From positions 84,323 through 148,322 of the forward strand of contig NZ_JAATOM010000016.1 of assembly GCF_019207085.1 (NCBI RefSeq): a stretch of DNA of 64,000 nucleotides. The letters are read 5' to 3'. Numbering within the stretch: position 1 is the first letter of the stretch; each line of letters opens with the position of its first letter. Below are positions 26,883-36,230 of the stretch, one piece after another. Origin of the DNA: Variovorax sp. dw_308. Its GTDB lineage: Bacteria > Pseudomonadota > Gammaproteobacteria > Burkholderiales > Burkholderiaceae_C. The notes under the pieces are model-generated. The model was not told the DNA's origin, ran no database searches, and saw only the letters and a program-made list of their open reading frames with translations. Position numbers and translations under genes: made by a program.

Positions 26883-29800
26883 TCAATCTTGGTTCTTGCC
26901 ACGCCACGCGCGTTTGCGAAATTCGTCGCCTTCGGCTCCGTAGTCAGCCTTGTCACCCGCTTCGTGCTCAAAGCCGCGGTAGCCTTGATTGGCCAACTTT
27001 CGCGCGGCATCGGAGCCGAACGTCTCAAGCGCATCAACCTCGAAAACTTGCCCGGTGACAAGTTCCACCTTGTATTGCTGGGTGCTCTCTTTGTGGTCCC
27101 ACATCACGGAGCCGTCATCCTCGGTCACGCCTTTCTGAAGGACCGCACCATCGGCGTAGAGGGTATACGGCTCCCCACCGTAGTTCTGCATGAGGCCGGG
27201 CATGGCTCCAAGGCTGAACATGGCCCTTGACTTGAGGGGGCTGGTGGTCGAGTCCGGGAACTCGGGCAGCTTGAAGTTCCCTCGCGTTGGCCCTGCCAAC
27301 GTCCTCTGCATCGTGTAGTAAGTGATCGTCCCCGGACACTGGAACGTGATGTCCCCGTTCTCCACTACGATGGAGGCGCCTTGGGCTGTGGCGACCTTGA
27401 TCTTCTTCTTGGCCGCAAGCTCGACGGTCTTGCTTGTGCTGGCGATCTTCAGCTTGTCCTTGGCCTGGATCTTCAGTTCGTCGTGCTGCGCCTGGAAGTC
27501 CAGGTCGTCCTTGCTGGCGATGACGCTCAGGCCCGCTTCCGCATCAGCCTTCTGCGCACCCGCGAGGACGCCGATGGCCTGGCCGCTGTGGATGCGCAGC
27601 GCGTCCGCCAATGCGAAGTTCAGGTCGCCTGCGGTGGCAAGCGTGGCGGTCTCTCCGGCCACTACCTGCACATGCTGGCCAGCCACCATCGCGAGTCCGC
27701 CCTTGGCCGCCATGGCGATCACCGCATCGGTGGCGTGCGGGACCTTGTCCTTGCCGGCTGCGATGGCCTTGTCTGCGGCGTCCGAGTAGGCGTCTTGCAG
27801 ATCGCGCCCGTCCACCATGCCGCTGACTGCGTGCTGCATCGCTGCGTAGGGCGCCTTGTCCTTGTCCAGGATCGATTCGTTCGGCTTGGTCGCGCCGACA
27901 TGGCCCGCCATCTGAACCGTGAGATGCGTCTTTGCTGCGCCGCTCAAGGCTTGTCCCAACTGTTGCACCTGCTTCATCAACGCCATGCCCGCAGCGAAGT
28001 CGCCCGTGGGTTCGAGCCTGCTACCGCCCTGCCCGTGGTACGTGCTCAGGAGGACGCCCTTGCCGCCTCGCAGTGATGCGTACGCATCGGTCCTGAGTTC
28101 CAGCCCCTGCCCCCGGAAGCTGCCGCGGTAGTTGTCCTTCTGGTGGATCAGGTGGCCCAGGTTCAACTGGCTATGCCCGGTGCTGGCATGAAGCTGGATT
28201 CGCAACTGGCTGTCCGAGTCGTCGAAGACGAGTTGGCTGTAGCCCGCACCACCGAACTCCTTGGTCTTGAAGCCGGTCAAGGCCGCAGCGTTGCGGTGGC
28301 CCCTGGGGTCGGCGCTGGCGCCGTGCCACGCGGGGGCGTTGCCGCTGGATTCGCCATTGGCGAGGTTGGCCTGGGCGCTGGCGGCAGCGTCGCTGGCTTG
28401 GGCGAAGACGCTGGTGTCGCTCTGCGCCTTCGTTTCGCCGCCGGGGGTCGGGGCGATGCCACCTTCGCCCCGGCCGTTGTACAGGCCGCCGACCACGATG
28501 GGCTGGTCGATGTCGCCATCGGCGAAGCGCACCGCGACCTCTTGGCCGATGCGGTGGATCCACTGCCAGCCCATGCCGGGGCCGGCCTGGCGCTGGGCGC
28601 TGCGGGTCCAGCGGGTGGTCTTGTTGTCGTCGCGGGCTTCCTCGGGCCGCTGCCAGTGGAAGCGCACGCGGATGTCGCCGCGGGCGTTGCAGTAGAGCTC
28701 GTCGGCGCCGCTGGGACTGGTCTCGCCGGAAGGGCCGACGACGATGGCGCTTTGGATGCCGTGCACGGTCGGCTTGGCATGCAGGCGGGCGCCGTTGGCT
28801 GCGATGACGGCCGGGCGCCAGGGGCGGACTTCGTGGACGCCTGCGAAGCTGTTGGCGTAGCCGGTGGACTGGGCGGTCGCGAGGGCCTGGCGGTCGGGCT
28901 GCGGGTCGATGCGAGATGTCGCGTCCGGCGATGCGGAGCCTGATCGCGGTGCCAAGCCGAACACCTCAGCTTCCGTGGTGATGGCCGAGAGTGCACTCAC
29001 CGCCTGCGCATCGAACACCAGATACGGCAACAAGCCTCCGAGCTGCGCCGCGATCGAAGCAGCGGTATCGCGCGGGAGGTTGTTGATGCCGACGTGCTCA
29101 ATGCTGTCGAGCAGCAGGTGCGGGGGCTTGGTCAGGCCGAGTGCCGGGGCGTTGGTGATTTCGATGCGCGTACCGGCGCGCAGGGTGCGCACGGTGCTGT
29201 GGCCGATCAGCATGTCGGCACGGCATTCGGCCGCCTCCATGAGCAGGCCTGCATAGCGACCCACCGTGCCGCTGTCACTCCAGTTGCGCGCCTGATCGTT
29301 CAGGCCTTGCACGTCGTCGTATTCGAGGCGGGCGGCGCGCGGGCCGCCCACCGGGAAGGTGGTAGGGGCGCTGCCGCTGACCTGACGCTTGGCGTCCACA
29401 TGCCAGGCGGCCAGGTTCACCTGCGCAACCGAGTGGCGCATGCGTCGCGCCAGCGCCTGCACGGCGTCACTGCGCTCTTGGGAGCTCTTGCGATGGAAGC
29501 GGATGGGCGATGACGGGTCGGCCGGTTGCTGTTCGTTGGCAGCGAAGAGGATGAGCTTGTGGCCCAGCGGGGCCGCCTCGTCCTCTTCGATGCGCCAGGC
29601 CAAGCCTTCTTCGGCCAATAGGCGAGACAGGAAGTCGAAGTCGGTTTCGCGGTACTGCGTGCAATAGGTTCGCTCAGGCGCGCCAGCCAGGAAACCCGAG
29701 GCCTCCGGGGAGTAGTCCCACGGCATCGCGTCAGCGTAAGGCGCGAGCACCTGCTCGACGATATCGGCGACCGTGCGCCGCTGGAACACTTGGCTGCGGG

Positions 29801-30185
29801 CCTGCTGCGTGGCCAGCCACAAGGCGGGCACCAAGGTCAGGCGGTAGCGCGCCAGGCCGCCGTTGGCGCCGAGCGATTCGGCGGCGCGAACCATGCCGCT
29901 GCGGCGCACCAGTTCGCCGTTCGCAAGCACGCTGAGCAGCGTGAGCGATTCGCCCACCATCGACTTGAGTTCGAGGTGCGCGTCCAGGCTCAGGCAGACG
30001 ATGCGCAGTTCGAACAGGCCGCTGATCGCTTCGCGTTGCACCCAGCCTTCGACGCGGAGCGCATCGACGATGGCGTTGCTATTGCCGTCTTGTCCGCTGG
30101 CGGCTTGCAGCCGGTAAAGGCGGTTGGCCTGGCTGAGTTCGGCCCAGGCGGCCGCGACGTCAATGCCCGACATGGGCATCGGCAC
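26883..30185 (-). CDS. vgrG: VgrG spike protein with DUF2345 and C-terminal transthyretin-like extension
   Basis: This 1100-residue protein is the trimeric tip of the type VI secretion needle. The gp27-like part occupies about residues 20-400 (TYCTQYRETDFDFLSRLLAE is the classic segment). The gp5 OB-fold follows near 480-600 (DIRVRFHWQ and VAVRFADGDIDQPIVVG), then the Gly-rich and DUF2345 region around 650-850 and a beta-prism up to about 940. A C-terminal stretch from about 985 to 1056 (EPYTLYADGAVLQKGVTEDD) resembles the transthyretin-like adaptor that some VgrGs use to load phospholipase effectors. Initiation could be the GTG at 30185 or ATGs at 30179 and 30173; none has a good ribosome site. 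The effector and immunity genes follow directly. Confidence 0.92.
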   Translation of the reverse strand: MPMPMSGIDVAAAWAELSQANRLYRLQAASGQDGNSNAIVDALRVEGWVQREAISGLFELRIVCLSLDAHLELKSMVGESLTLLSVLANGELVRRSGMVRAAESLGANGGLARYRLTLVPALWLATQQARSQVFQRRTVADIVEQVLAPYADAMPWDYSPEASGFLAGAPERTYCTQYRETDFDFLSRLLAEEGLAWRIEEDEAAPLGHKLILFAANEQQPADPSSPIRFHRKSSQERSDAVQALARRMRHSVAQVNLAAWHVDAKRQVSGSAPTTFPVGGPRAARLEYDDVQGLNDQARNWSDSGTVGRYAGLLMEAAECRADMLIGHSTVRTLRAGTRIEITNAPALGLTKPPHLLLDSIEHVGINNLPRDTAASIAAQLGGLLPYLVFDAQAVSALSAITTEAEVFGLAPRSGSASPDATSRIDPQPDRQALATAQSTGYANSFAGVHEVRPWRPAVIAANGARLHAKPTVHGIQSAIVVGPSGETSPSGADELYCNARGDIRVRFHWQRPEEARDDNKTTRWTRSAQRQAGPGMGWQWIHRIGQEVAVRFADGDIDQPIVVGGLYNGRGEGGIAPTPGGETKAQSDTSVFAQASDAAASAQANLANGESSGNAPAWHGASADPRGHRNAAALTGFKTKEFGGAGYSQLVFDDSDSQLRIQLHASTGHSQLNLGHLIHQKDNYRGSFRGQGLELRTDAYASLRGGKGVLLSTYHGQGGSRLEPTGDFAAGMALMKQVQQLGQALSGAAKTHLTVQMAGHVGATKPNESILDKDKAPYAAMQHAVSGMVDGRDLQDAYSDAADKAIAAGKDKVPHATDAVIAMAAKGGLAMVAGQHVQVVAGETATLATAGDLNFALADALRIHSGQAIGVLAGAQKADAEAGLSVIASKDDLDFQAQHDELKIQAKDKLKIASTSKTVELAAKKKIKVATAQGASIVVENGDITFQCPGTITYYTMQRTLAGPTRGNFKLPEFPDSTTSPLKSRAMFSLGAMPGLMQNYGGEPYTLYADGAVLQKGVTEDDGSVMWDHKESTQQYKVELVTGQVFEVDALETFGSDAARKLANQGYRGFEHEAGDKADYGAEGDEFRKRAWRGKNQD

Positions 30186-30405
30186 GGTTTTCGTGCATGA
30201 TTTTTCTACTCCCTGACGCGTGCGGTGCCAGAACGGCCCGCATCTTGACCGCGCAGTCTACTGGCTCGGCGCGCGGTTGCTCTGCCTTTGATTGAGGATG
30301 CGTCAGCGCGCCTGCGTACAAAGGCCAGGAAATCGCCGGCCGCTGCGCGGCGCTTGCGCTATCTTTTCAATAGCAGGCCACGCTGACGGATTGCGGCGGC
30401 GGCGT

Positions 30406-31611
30406 TCAGCCGGCGACGCGCGGCTTGACGCAGGCCGCCGCCTCGCGCGCCCGGCTTCGCGCCGTATCGATGTCGTCCGCATGCACCAGCGCCACGCCCA
30501 TGCGGCGCTTGACGAAACTTTCCGGCTTGCCGAACAGCCGCACGTCGGCCCCCGGCACCCGCATCGCCTCGGCCACGCCGTCGAAGGCGATGCCCTTGGC
30601 ATCGACGCCGCCGTAGATCACGGCGCTCGCGCCCGCGCTCTTGAGCGTGGTGTCCACCGGCAGGCCGAGGATGGCGCGCGCATGCAGCTCGAACTCGTTC
30701 TGCCACTGCGTCGCCATCGTCACCATGCCGGTGTCGTGCGGCCGCGGGCTGACCTCGCTGAACCAGACCTCGTTGCCCTTCACGAACAGCTCGACCCCGA
30801 ACAGGCCCTGCCCGCCCAGGTCGGCCGTCACGGCCTGCGCGATCTCTTGCGCCTTCTGCAACGCGGCGGGCGTCATCGGGTGCGGCTGCCAGCTCTCCAC
30901 GTAGTCGCCGCTCACCTGCAGGTGGCCGATCGGCTCGCAGAACGAAGTCTGCACCTGCCCATCGGCGCCGAACGAGCGCACGGTCAGCAGCGTGATCTCG
31001 TAGTCGAAGTCGATGAAACCCTCGACGATCACGCGGCCGTGGCTCACGCGGCCGCCGGCCATGGCGTAGTCCCAGGCCTTCTGCACGTCGGCCGGGCCGT
31101 CGATCTTGCTCTGGCCCTTGCCGGAGCTGCTCATCACGGGCTTGACGACGCAGGGGTAGCCGATGCCGCCGTCGATGGCGGACTGCAACTCGGCCAGCGA
31201 GTCGCAGAACTTGTAGGGGCTGGTCGCCAGGCCCAGCGTTTCGGCGGCGAGCCGGCGGATGCCTTCGCGGTCCATCGTGAGGCGTGCGGCGCGGGCGGTG
31301 GGAATCACGCGCACCACACCGGCATCCTCCAGTTCCTGCAGCATCGGCGTGGCGATGGCCTCGATCTCGGGCACCACGAGCATCGGCTTTTCCGCTTCGA
31401 TCAAGGCCTTGAGCGCGGCCGGGTCGCTCATCGTGATGGTGCGTGCATGGTGCGCAACCTGCTGGCCGGGCGCGTTCTCGTAGCGGTCGACCGCGATGGT
31501 CTCGACACCGAGGCGCTGCAGGGCGATCAGCACCTCCTTGCCGAGTTCGCCGGAGCCAAGAAGCATCACGCGGGTTGCGGACGGGGAAAGGGGTGTGCCG
31601 AGCGTCGTCAT
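30406..31611 (-). CDS. purT: Formate-dependent phosphoribosylglycinamide formyltransferase
   Basis: The 401-residue ATP-grasp enzyme makes formyl-GAR from GAR, formate and ATP in purine biosynthesis, independent of folate. The N-terminal region VMLLGSGELGKEVLIALQRL, the segment EIEAIATPML, the ATP-grasp loop VVKPVMSSSGKGQS and the C-terminal LFGKPESFVKRRMGVALV are diagnostic and give near-certain assignment. The start at 31611 gives the usual PurT N-terminus; an in-frame start ten codons earlier is unlikely. It stands alone, divergent from the hydroxyacyl-CoA dehydrogenase gene. Confidence 0.96.
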   Translation of the reverse strand: MTTLGTPLSPSATRVMLLGSGELGKEVLIALQRLGVETIAVDRYENAPGQQVAHHARTITMSDPAALKALIEAEKPMLVVPEIEAIATPMLQELEDAGVVRVIPTARAARLTMDREGIRRLAAETLGLATSPYKFCDSLAELQSAIDGGIGYPCVVKPVMSSSGKGQSKIDGPADVQKAWDYAMAGGRVSHGRVIVEGFIDFDYEITLLTVRSFGADGQVQTSFCEPIGHLQVSGDYVESWQPHPMTPAALQKAQEIAQAVTADLGGQGLFGVELFVKGNEVWFSEVSPRPHDTGMVTMATQWQNEFELHARAILGLPVDTTLKSAGASAVIYGGVDAKGIAFDGVAEAMRVPGADVRLFGKPESFVKRRMGVALVHADDIDTARSRAREAAACVKPRVAG

Positions 31612-31705
31612 GGGGACGGACTTTAATTCACCGCGTGGCACAAAATGGCGGCCATCGCGGGCGCCAGGCCCGCCCCTATTTCTTGCAACACCAGGAGCTT
31701 TTCAA

Positions 31706-32554
<849 letters not shown>

Positions 32555-32571
32555 ATTCGAAATCGGACAGC

Positions 32572-32678
32572 CGAACGCAGAAGGCGCAAAGGTTTCGCAG
32601 AGGACGCAGAAGGAAAACCAAATATTTCCTGGAAGTCCTTTTGCGACTTCTGCGGAACCTCTGCGACTTCTGCGTTCG
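32572..32678. repeat. TTCTGCG-type inverted repeat element (copy A)
   Basis: Two arms face each other between two beta-oxidation genes. The left arm at 32572-32620 is CGAACGCAGAAGGCGCAAAG then GTTTCGCAGAGGACGCAGAA. The right arm at 32636-32678 is the near-complement, ending CTTCTGCGTTCG. The reverse complement of the left arm is almost identical to 54655-54703, about 22 kb away. It has no coding capacity and behaves like a small dispersed palindromic element. Confidence 0.8.
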
Positions 32679-32708
32679 TATTTTTTCTTCCAAGGAGACA
32701 ACAGCACA

Positions 32709-33524
32709 ATGACCGCCATCCCCACCACCCCGCCCGTCGAAGGCTGCATCGACACCCAGGTGCTAGGCCACGTCCTGCTCATCGGCATCAACCGTCCGGC
32801 CAAGCGCAACGGCTGGACGCCGCCGATGTTCAAGCAGCTGGCCGAGGCCTACACGCGGCTCGATGACGACCCCGAACTGCGCGTCGGCGTGTTGCATGCG
32901 TTCGGCGACCACTTCACAGCGGGGCTGGACCTGCCGGCCGTGTCCGAATACATGCGGCGTGGCGAGAAGGCGATCCCGGCCGGACTGGTGGAGCCGCACG
33001 ACTTCGGCCTGCCGGACTACCGCCGGCGCGTCAAGCCGATGGTGGCGGCGGTGAAGGGCATCTGCTTCACGGTCGGCATCGAGCTGATGCTGGGCGCCGA
33101 CATCGTGGTGGCGGCCGACAACTGCCGCTTCTCGCAGCTCGAAGTGCAGCGCGGCATCATGGCCACGGGCGGTGCCACGCTGCGCATGGCCGAGCGCGCG
33201 GGCGTGGGCAATGCGATGCTGCACCTGCTGACGGCGGACGAGTTCGGAAGCGAAGAAGCCTTTCGCCTCAACTTCGTGCAGAAGGTGGTGCCCGCCGGCC
33301 AGGAACTCGACGCCGCGCTGGCCATCGCGCAGCGCATCGCGGCTCAGGCGCCGCTGGCGGTGGTGGCGACCCGGCTCAACGTCATCAAGGCGGTGGAGCA
33401 CGGGCCGCTTGCTGCCGTCGCGGAATTCATCGAGACGCAGAAGCGGCTGTCGAACAGCGAGGACGCCGCCGAAGGCGTCCGCTCTTTTGTGGAGCGTCGG
33501 CCTTCGCGATTTACCGGGCGGTAG
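32709..33524 (+). CDS. Enoyl-CoA hydratase/isomerase (crotonase) family protein
   Basis: The 271-residue crotonase carries the two oxyanion segments, HFTAGLDLPAV and KGICFTVGIELMLGADIVVA, and the helix FSQLEVQRGIMATGGATLR. In the second segment Phe-Thr-Val replaces the common Gly-Gly, so it may be an atypical subgroup; a hydratase cannot be told from an isomerase here. AAGGAG lies about 12 bases before the ATG at 32709. It follows the hydroxyacyl-CoA dehydrogenase with the repeat element in between, so co-transcription is uncertain. The next 268 bases hold no recognisable gene. Confidence 0.88.
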   Translation: MTAIPTTPPVEGCIDTQVLGHVLLIGINRPAKRNGWTPPMFKQLAEAYTRLDDDPELRVGVLHAFGDHFTAGLDLPAVSEYMRRGEKAIPAGLVEPHDFGLPDYRRRVKPMVAAVKGICFTVGIELMLGADIVVAADNCRFSQLEVQRGIMATGGATLRMAERAGVGNAMLHLLTADEFGSEEAFRLNFVQKVVPAGQELDAALAIAQRIAAQAPLAVVATRLNVIKAVEHGPLAAVAEFIETQKRLSNSEDAAEGVRSFVERRPSRFTGR

Positions 33525-33792
33525 GACGCTGTGTCAGAGGGGCGGGCTGTCAGCACCGGCTTTGCCGAACGCGACGACTCGCGCGGCAGGGGTTCGAAGG
33601 ACGGCGCGCTGCAGGTAAGCCTCATCATGCGCTGGGTGGGCGTGCCCGCTGCGCGTGCCCAGCGGAAGTTCGCCGCAAAGGATTGGTGCGGCGAGGTCGC
33701 CAGGACCTGAAAGAGTTCCGTGCCGATGTGGATGTTGCCGGGCAAGGGCTGAGAACGTCAGTCAGCAGACTGTGACGCGTGCCTAGAATGCG

Positions 33793-33811
33793 CCTCTGTG
33801 CCACAGAGGAG
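33793..33811 (+). promoter_or_regulatory. Perfect palindrome overlapping the ribosome binding site of the ClsC-like gene
   Basis: CCTCTGTG and CACAGAGG (33793-33809, one central base) form a perfect dyad. The right arm contains most of the Shine-Dalgarno sequence AGAGGAG (33805-33811) used by the GTG start at 33817. It could be an operator or an RNA hairpin that hides the ribosome site; a one-base loop would need to open to three or more bases in RNA. Confidence 0.45.
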
Positions 33812-33816
33812 TCGCC

Positions 33817-35400
33817 GTGATCACGTTGTCGTCAGCCTTCCGCGCATTCGCCGTCCTGTGCATCGCCTCCCTCGTGTCCGCCTGCTCGTCCCTGCCGGGA
33901 ACGGTGGAGCGCACGCCCTCTACGGCCATGACACAGACGGCAGACACGCGACTCGGCCAGGCCCTGCGCCAACGCGTTGCGGCGCATCCGCAGCAATCCG
34001 GCATCCATCCCCTGCAGATTGCGCCTGAGGCATTCGCCGCGCGCATCGCACTCGCGCGGTTGGCGCAGCGCACCCTCGACATGCAGTACTACATCTGGCA
34101 TTCGGACACCACTGGCCAGCTTCTGTGGGAGGCCGCGTGGGAGGCGGCAGAGCGCGGCGTGCGCGTGCGGATGCTCATCGACGACGCCAACACCAAGGGG
34201 CTCGACCCGATCCTGGCCGCGCTGGACGCGCACCCCAACATCGAGGTGCGCCTGTACAACCCGTTTGCAAATCGGGGCGCACGCCTCGGCGACTTCGCTT
34301 TCGACTTCACGCGCGTCAACCACCGGATGCACAACAAGTCGTTCACGGCGGACAACCAGGCGGCGATCGTGGGCGGCCGCAACATCGGCGACGAGTACTT
34401 CGGCGCCAACACGCAGGTCGGCTTCCAGGACCTCGACGTGCTGGCCATCGGCGCGGTGGTGCAGGAGGTGTCGAACGAGTTCGACCTGTTCTGGAACAGC
34501 CCCTCCGCCTACCCCGCGGCCAGCGTGATTCCGCCATCGAACGCGGGCGGCCCGGCAATGCTGCGGGAAGGCTGGCAGAAGGTTCACCAGAGCGAAGAGG
34601 CGCAGCGCTACGTGGATGTGGTGCAGAAGACGGCGCTGGTGTCGCAACTGTCGCAGGACCGCGTGCCTTTCGAGTGGACGACGGCGCACGTCATCAATGA
34701 CGACCCGGCCAAGACGCTGTCGACCTCCGACCGGACCGAGTTCCAGCTCCTTCCCCACCTTGAGCAGTCGATGGGCCGGCCCGAGCGGCAGCTCGACCTC
34801 GTCTCGCCCTACTTCGTGCCGGGCAAGGAAGGCTCGGAAGGTCTGATGGCGTTGGCGAAGCGCGGCGTCAAGGTGCGCGTTCTGACCAACTCGCTTTCGG
34901 CGACGGACGTCTCGCCGGTGCACGCCGGCTACACCCGGTATCGCAAGGACCTGCTCAAGGCCGGCGTCGTCCTCTACGAGCTCAAGCCCGGTGCGGCGCT
35001 GCCATCGGTCAAGGACAACGATGATGTGCCGCGCGGGCTTCCCGGCAGCGGCAGCGGCACCACGAAGGCCGCCGCGCTGCATGCCAAAACCTTCTCGAAG
35101 GATCGCAACCGCGTCTTCGTCGGCTCCTTCAATCTCGACCCGCGCTCGGCGCGCCTCAACACCGAGATGGGGATGGTGATCGACAGCCCGGTGCTGGCCA
35201 ATGGACTGTCCACCAAGCTGGACGGCCTGCTGCCGAGCGAAGCCTATGAAGTGCGCCTTCTGCCCGACGGCGACAGCCTGGAATGGATCGAGCGCGGCCC
35301 CCAGGGCGAGACGCGCTACACGACCGAGCCGGGCTCCACCGCGATGCGTCGCGGCTGGGTCGACTTCCTGCGGATCCTGCCGATCGAGTGGATGCTGTAG
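33817..35400 (+). CDS. Phospholipase D-family lipoprotein, cardiolipin synthase C-like
   Basis: The 527-residue protein resembles ClsC/YmdC, which condenses phospholipids into cardiolipin. It begins with a lipoprotein signal ending LVSAC (lipobox C23) and has two HKD motifs: H172-x-K174-x4-D179 in MHNKSFTAD and H422-x-K424-x4-D429 in LHAKTFSKD. Segments DMQYYIWHSDTTG and LDLVSPYFVPGKEG are typical of this branch. The GTG start is chosen because AGAGGAG lies five bases upstream and the signal peptide starts there. Unlike E. coli clsC it has no ymdB-like neighbour. It is unrelated in sequence context to the effector phospholipase at 25061. Confidence 0.88.
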   Translation: MITLSSAFRAFAVLCIASLVSACSSLPGTVERTPSTAMTQTADTRLGQALRQRVAAHPQQSGIHPLQIAPEAFAARIALARLAQRTLDMQYYIWHSDTTGQLLWEAAWEAAERGVRVRMLIDDANTKGLDPILAALDAHPNIEVRLYNPFANRGARLGDFAFDFTRVNHRMHNKSFTADNQAAIVGGRNIGDEYFGANTQVGFQDLDVLAIGAVVQEVSNEFDLFWNSPSAYPAASVIPPSNAGGPAMLREGWQKVHQSEEAQRYVDVVQKTALVSQLSQDRVPFEWTTAHVINDDPAKTLSTSDRTEFQLLPHLEQSMGRPERQLDLVSPYFVPGKEGSEGLMALAKRGVKVRVLTNSLSATDVSPVHAGYTRYRKDLLKAGVVLYELKPGAALPSVKDNDDVPRGLPGSGSGTTKAAALHAKTFSKDRNRVFVGSFNLDPRSARLNTEMGMVIDSPVLANGLSTKLDGLLPSEAYEVRLLPDGDSLEWIERGPQGETRYTTEPGSTAMRRGWVDFLRILPIEWML

Positions 35401-35536
35401 GGGCCGCTGGTCTCCGTGCATTCCGCGCCCAGGCACGGACCGCGCCGCCGAGGTCGACGTGGCAGAGGTTTCCTGGCAGAGCAGGGACCCCGACGTCCTC
35501 GCGGCTTGGCCTACCCCTTCGCAGCGCATGGCCAAT

Positions 35537-35574
35537 CCAATTAGATTGCGCACAATTTAATTGGACCCTACAAT
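35537..35574 (+). promoter_or_regulatory. Orphan 28-base palindrome with overlapping promoter-like hexamers
   Basis: Positions 35537-35564 form a near-perfect palindrome (CCAATTAGATTGCG facing CACAATTTAATTGG; 12 of 14 pairs), of the AT-rich kind bound by MarR/OhrR regulators. TTGCGC (35546-35551), 17 bases and TACAAT (35569-35574) look like a sigma-70 promoter on the plus strand. An ATG follows at 35582 but opens only 18 codons. The site lies between two convergent gene ends and overlaps the last codons of the protease gene, so it has no obvious target. Confidence 0.5.
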
Positions 35575-36090
35575 CCAGCCCATGCGCAACGCCCCCACCA
35601 CGTTCATCGTGACATCGAAATTCCGCAGGAAACTCTGACCCAGCAGGACTTCGCTTCCCTGCCCGGCAGTGCCCACTGCGACGGTTGCTGCCGCCACAGA
35701 AAACGATCCAACGATGACGGTGACGCCCTTGACCAGCCGGCCGGCACGGGCCCCGTTGGCCGTATTGAGCTTCGCGAGGCTTCCGCCTTGCAGATTGGCA
35801 CGGCGCGCAAAGTCCTCGGAGACGGATATGTAGGTGGCGCCCGTGTCGACCAGGAACATGACCGGCTGATTGTTGATGAAGCCCCTCAAGCGAAAGTGAC
35901 CGTCTTGATCGACCGGGATGGTCATCACCGATGGCATGGCAGAGGACGGCCGACCCTCCCACAACTTGCATCCTCTCTGCTGGGCAACGGTCGCACTGCG
36001 GGTGTATTCATCACCGCATTTCCAGACCCGGCCCTGCGCCGAGGCGGACACCGCGCTCAAGAGCGTGACGGCAAGGAGCAAGTACTTCAT
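35557..36090 (-). CDS. Secreted retropepsin-like aspartic protease
   Basis: The 177-residue protein has a Sec signal (MKYLLLAVTLLSAVSASAQG) and a single-domain aspartic protease core: FLVDTGATYISV with catalytic D82, and the later VLLGQSFLRNF that matches the Leu-Gly flap-to-core segment of clan AA proteases. Such proteins act as homodimers, each giving one Asp. Between signal and core is a short Cys-containing region (VWKCGDEYTRSATVAQQRGC). Substrate unknown. Its stop codon lies within the orphan palindrome. The assignment rests on the DTGAT motif plus spacing and is firm for family, not for function. Confidence 0.82.
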   Translation of the reverse strand: MKYLLLAVTLLSAVSASAQGRVWKCGDEYTRSATVAQQRGCKLWEGRPSSAMPSVMTIPVDQDGHFRLRGFINNQPVMFLVDTGATYISVSEDFARRANLQGGSLAKLNTANGARAGRLVKGVTVIVGSFSVAAATVAVGTAGQGSEVLLGQSFLRNFDVTMNVVGALRMGWIVGSN

Positions 36091-36230
36091 CCGAGCTTCT
36101 TCTGCCCGAAGTCAGGCCGGGCGAGCACCCATGACCGGCAATCCGATGTCGCGATGGCCAGCGTGGCAATGGCGAGCGTTTCCCGAGCGACCGGCATTGC
36201 CGCTGGGCAATGCAATCGACCGATAGTCCG

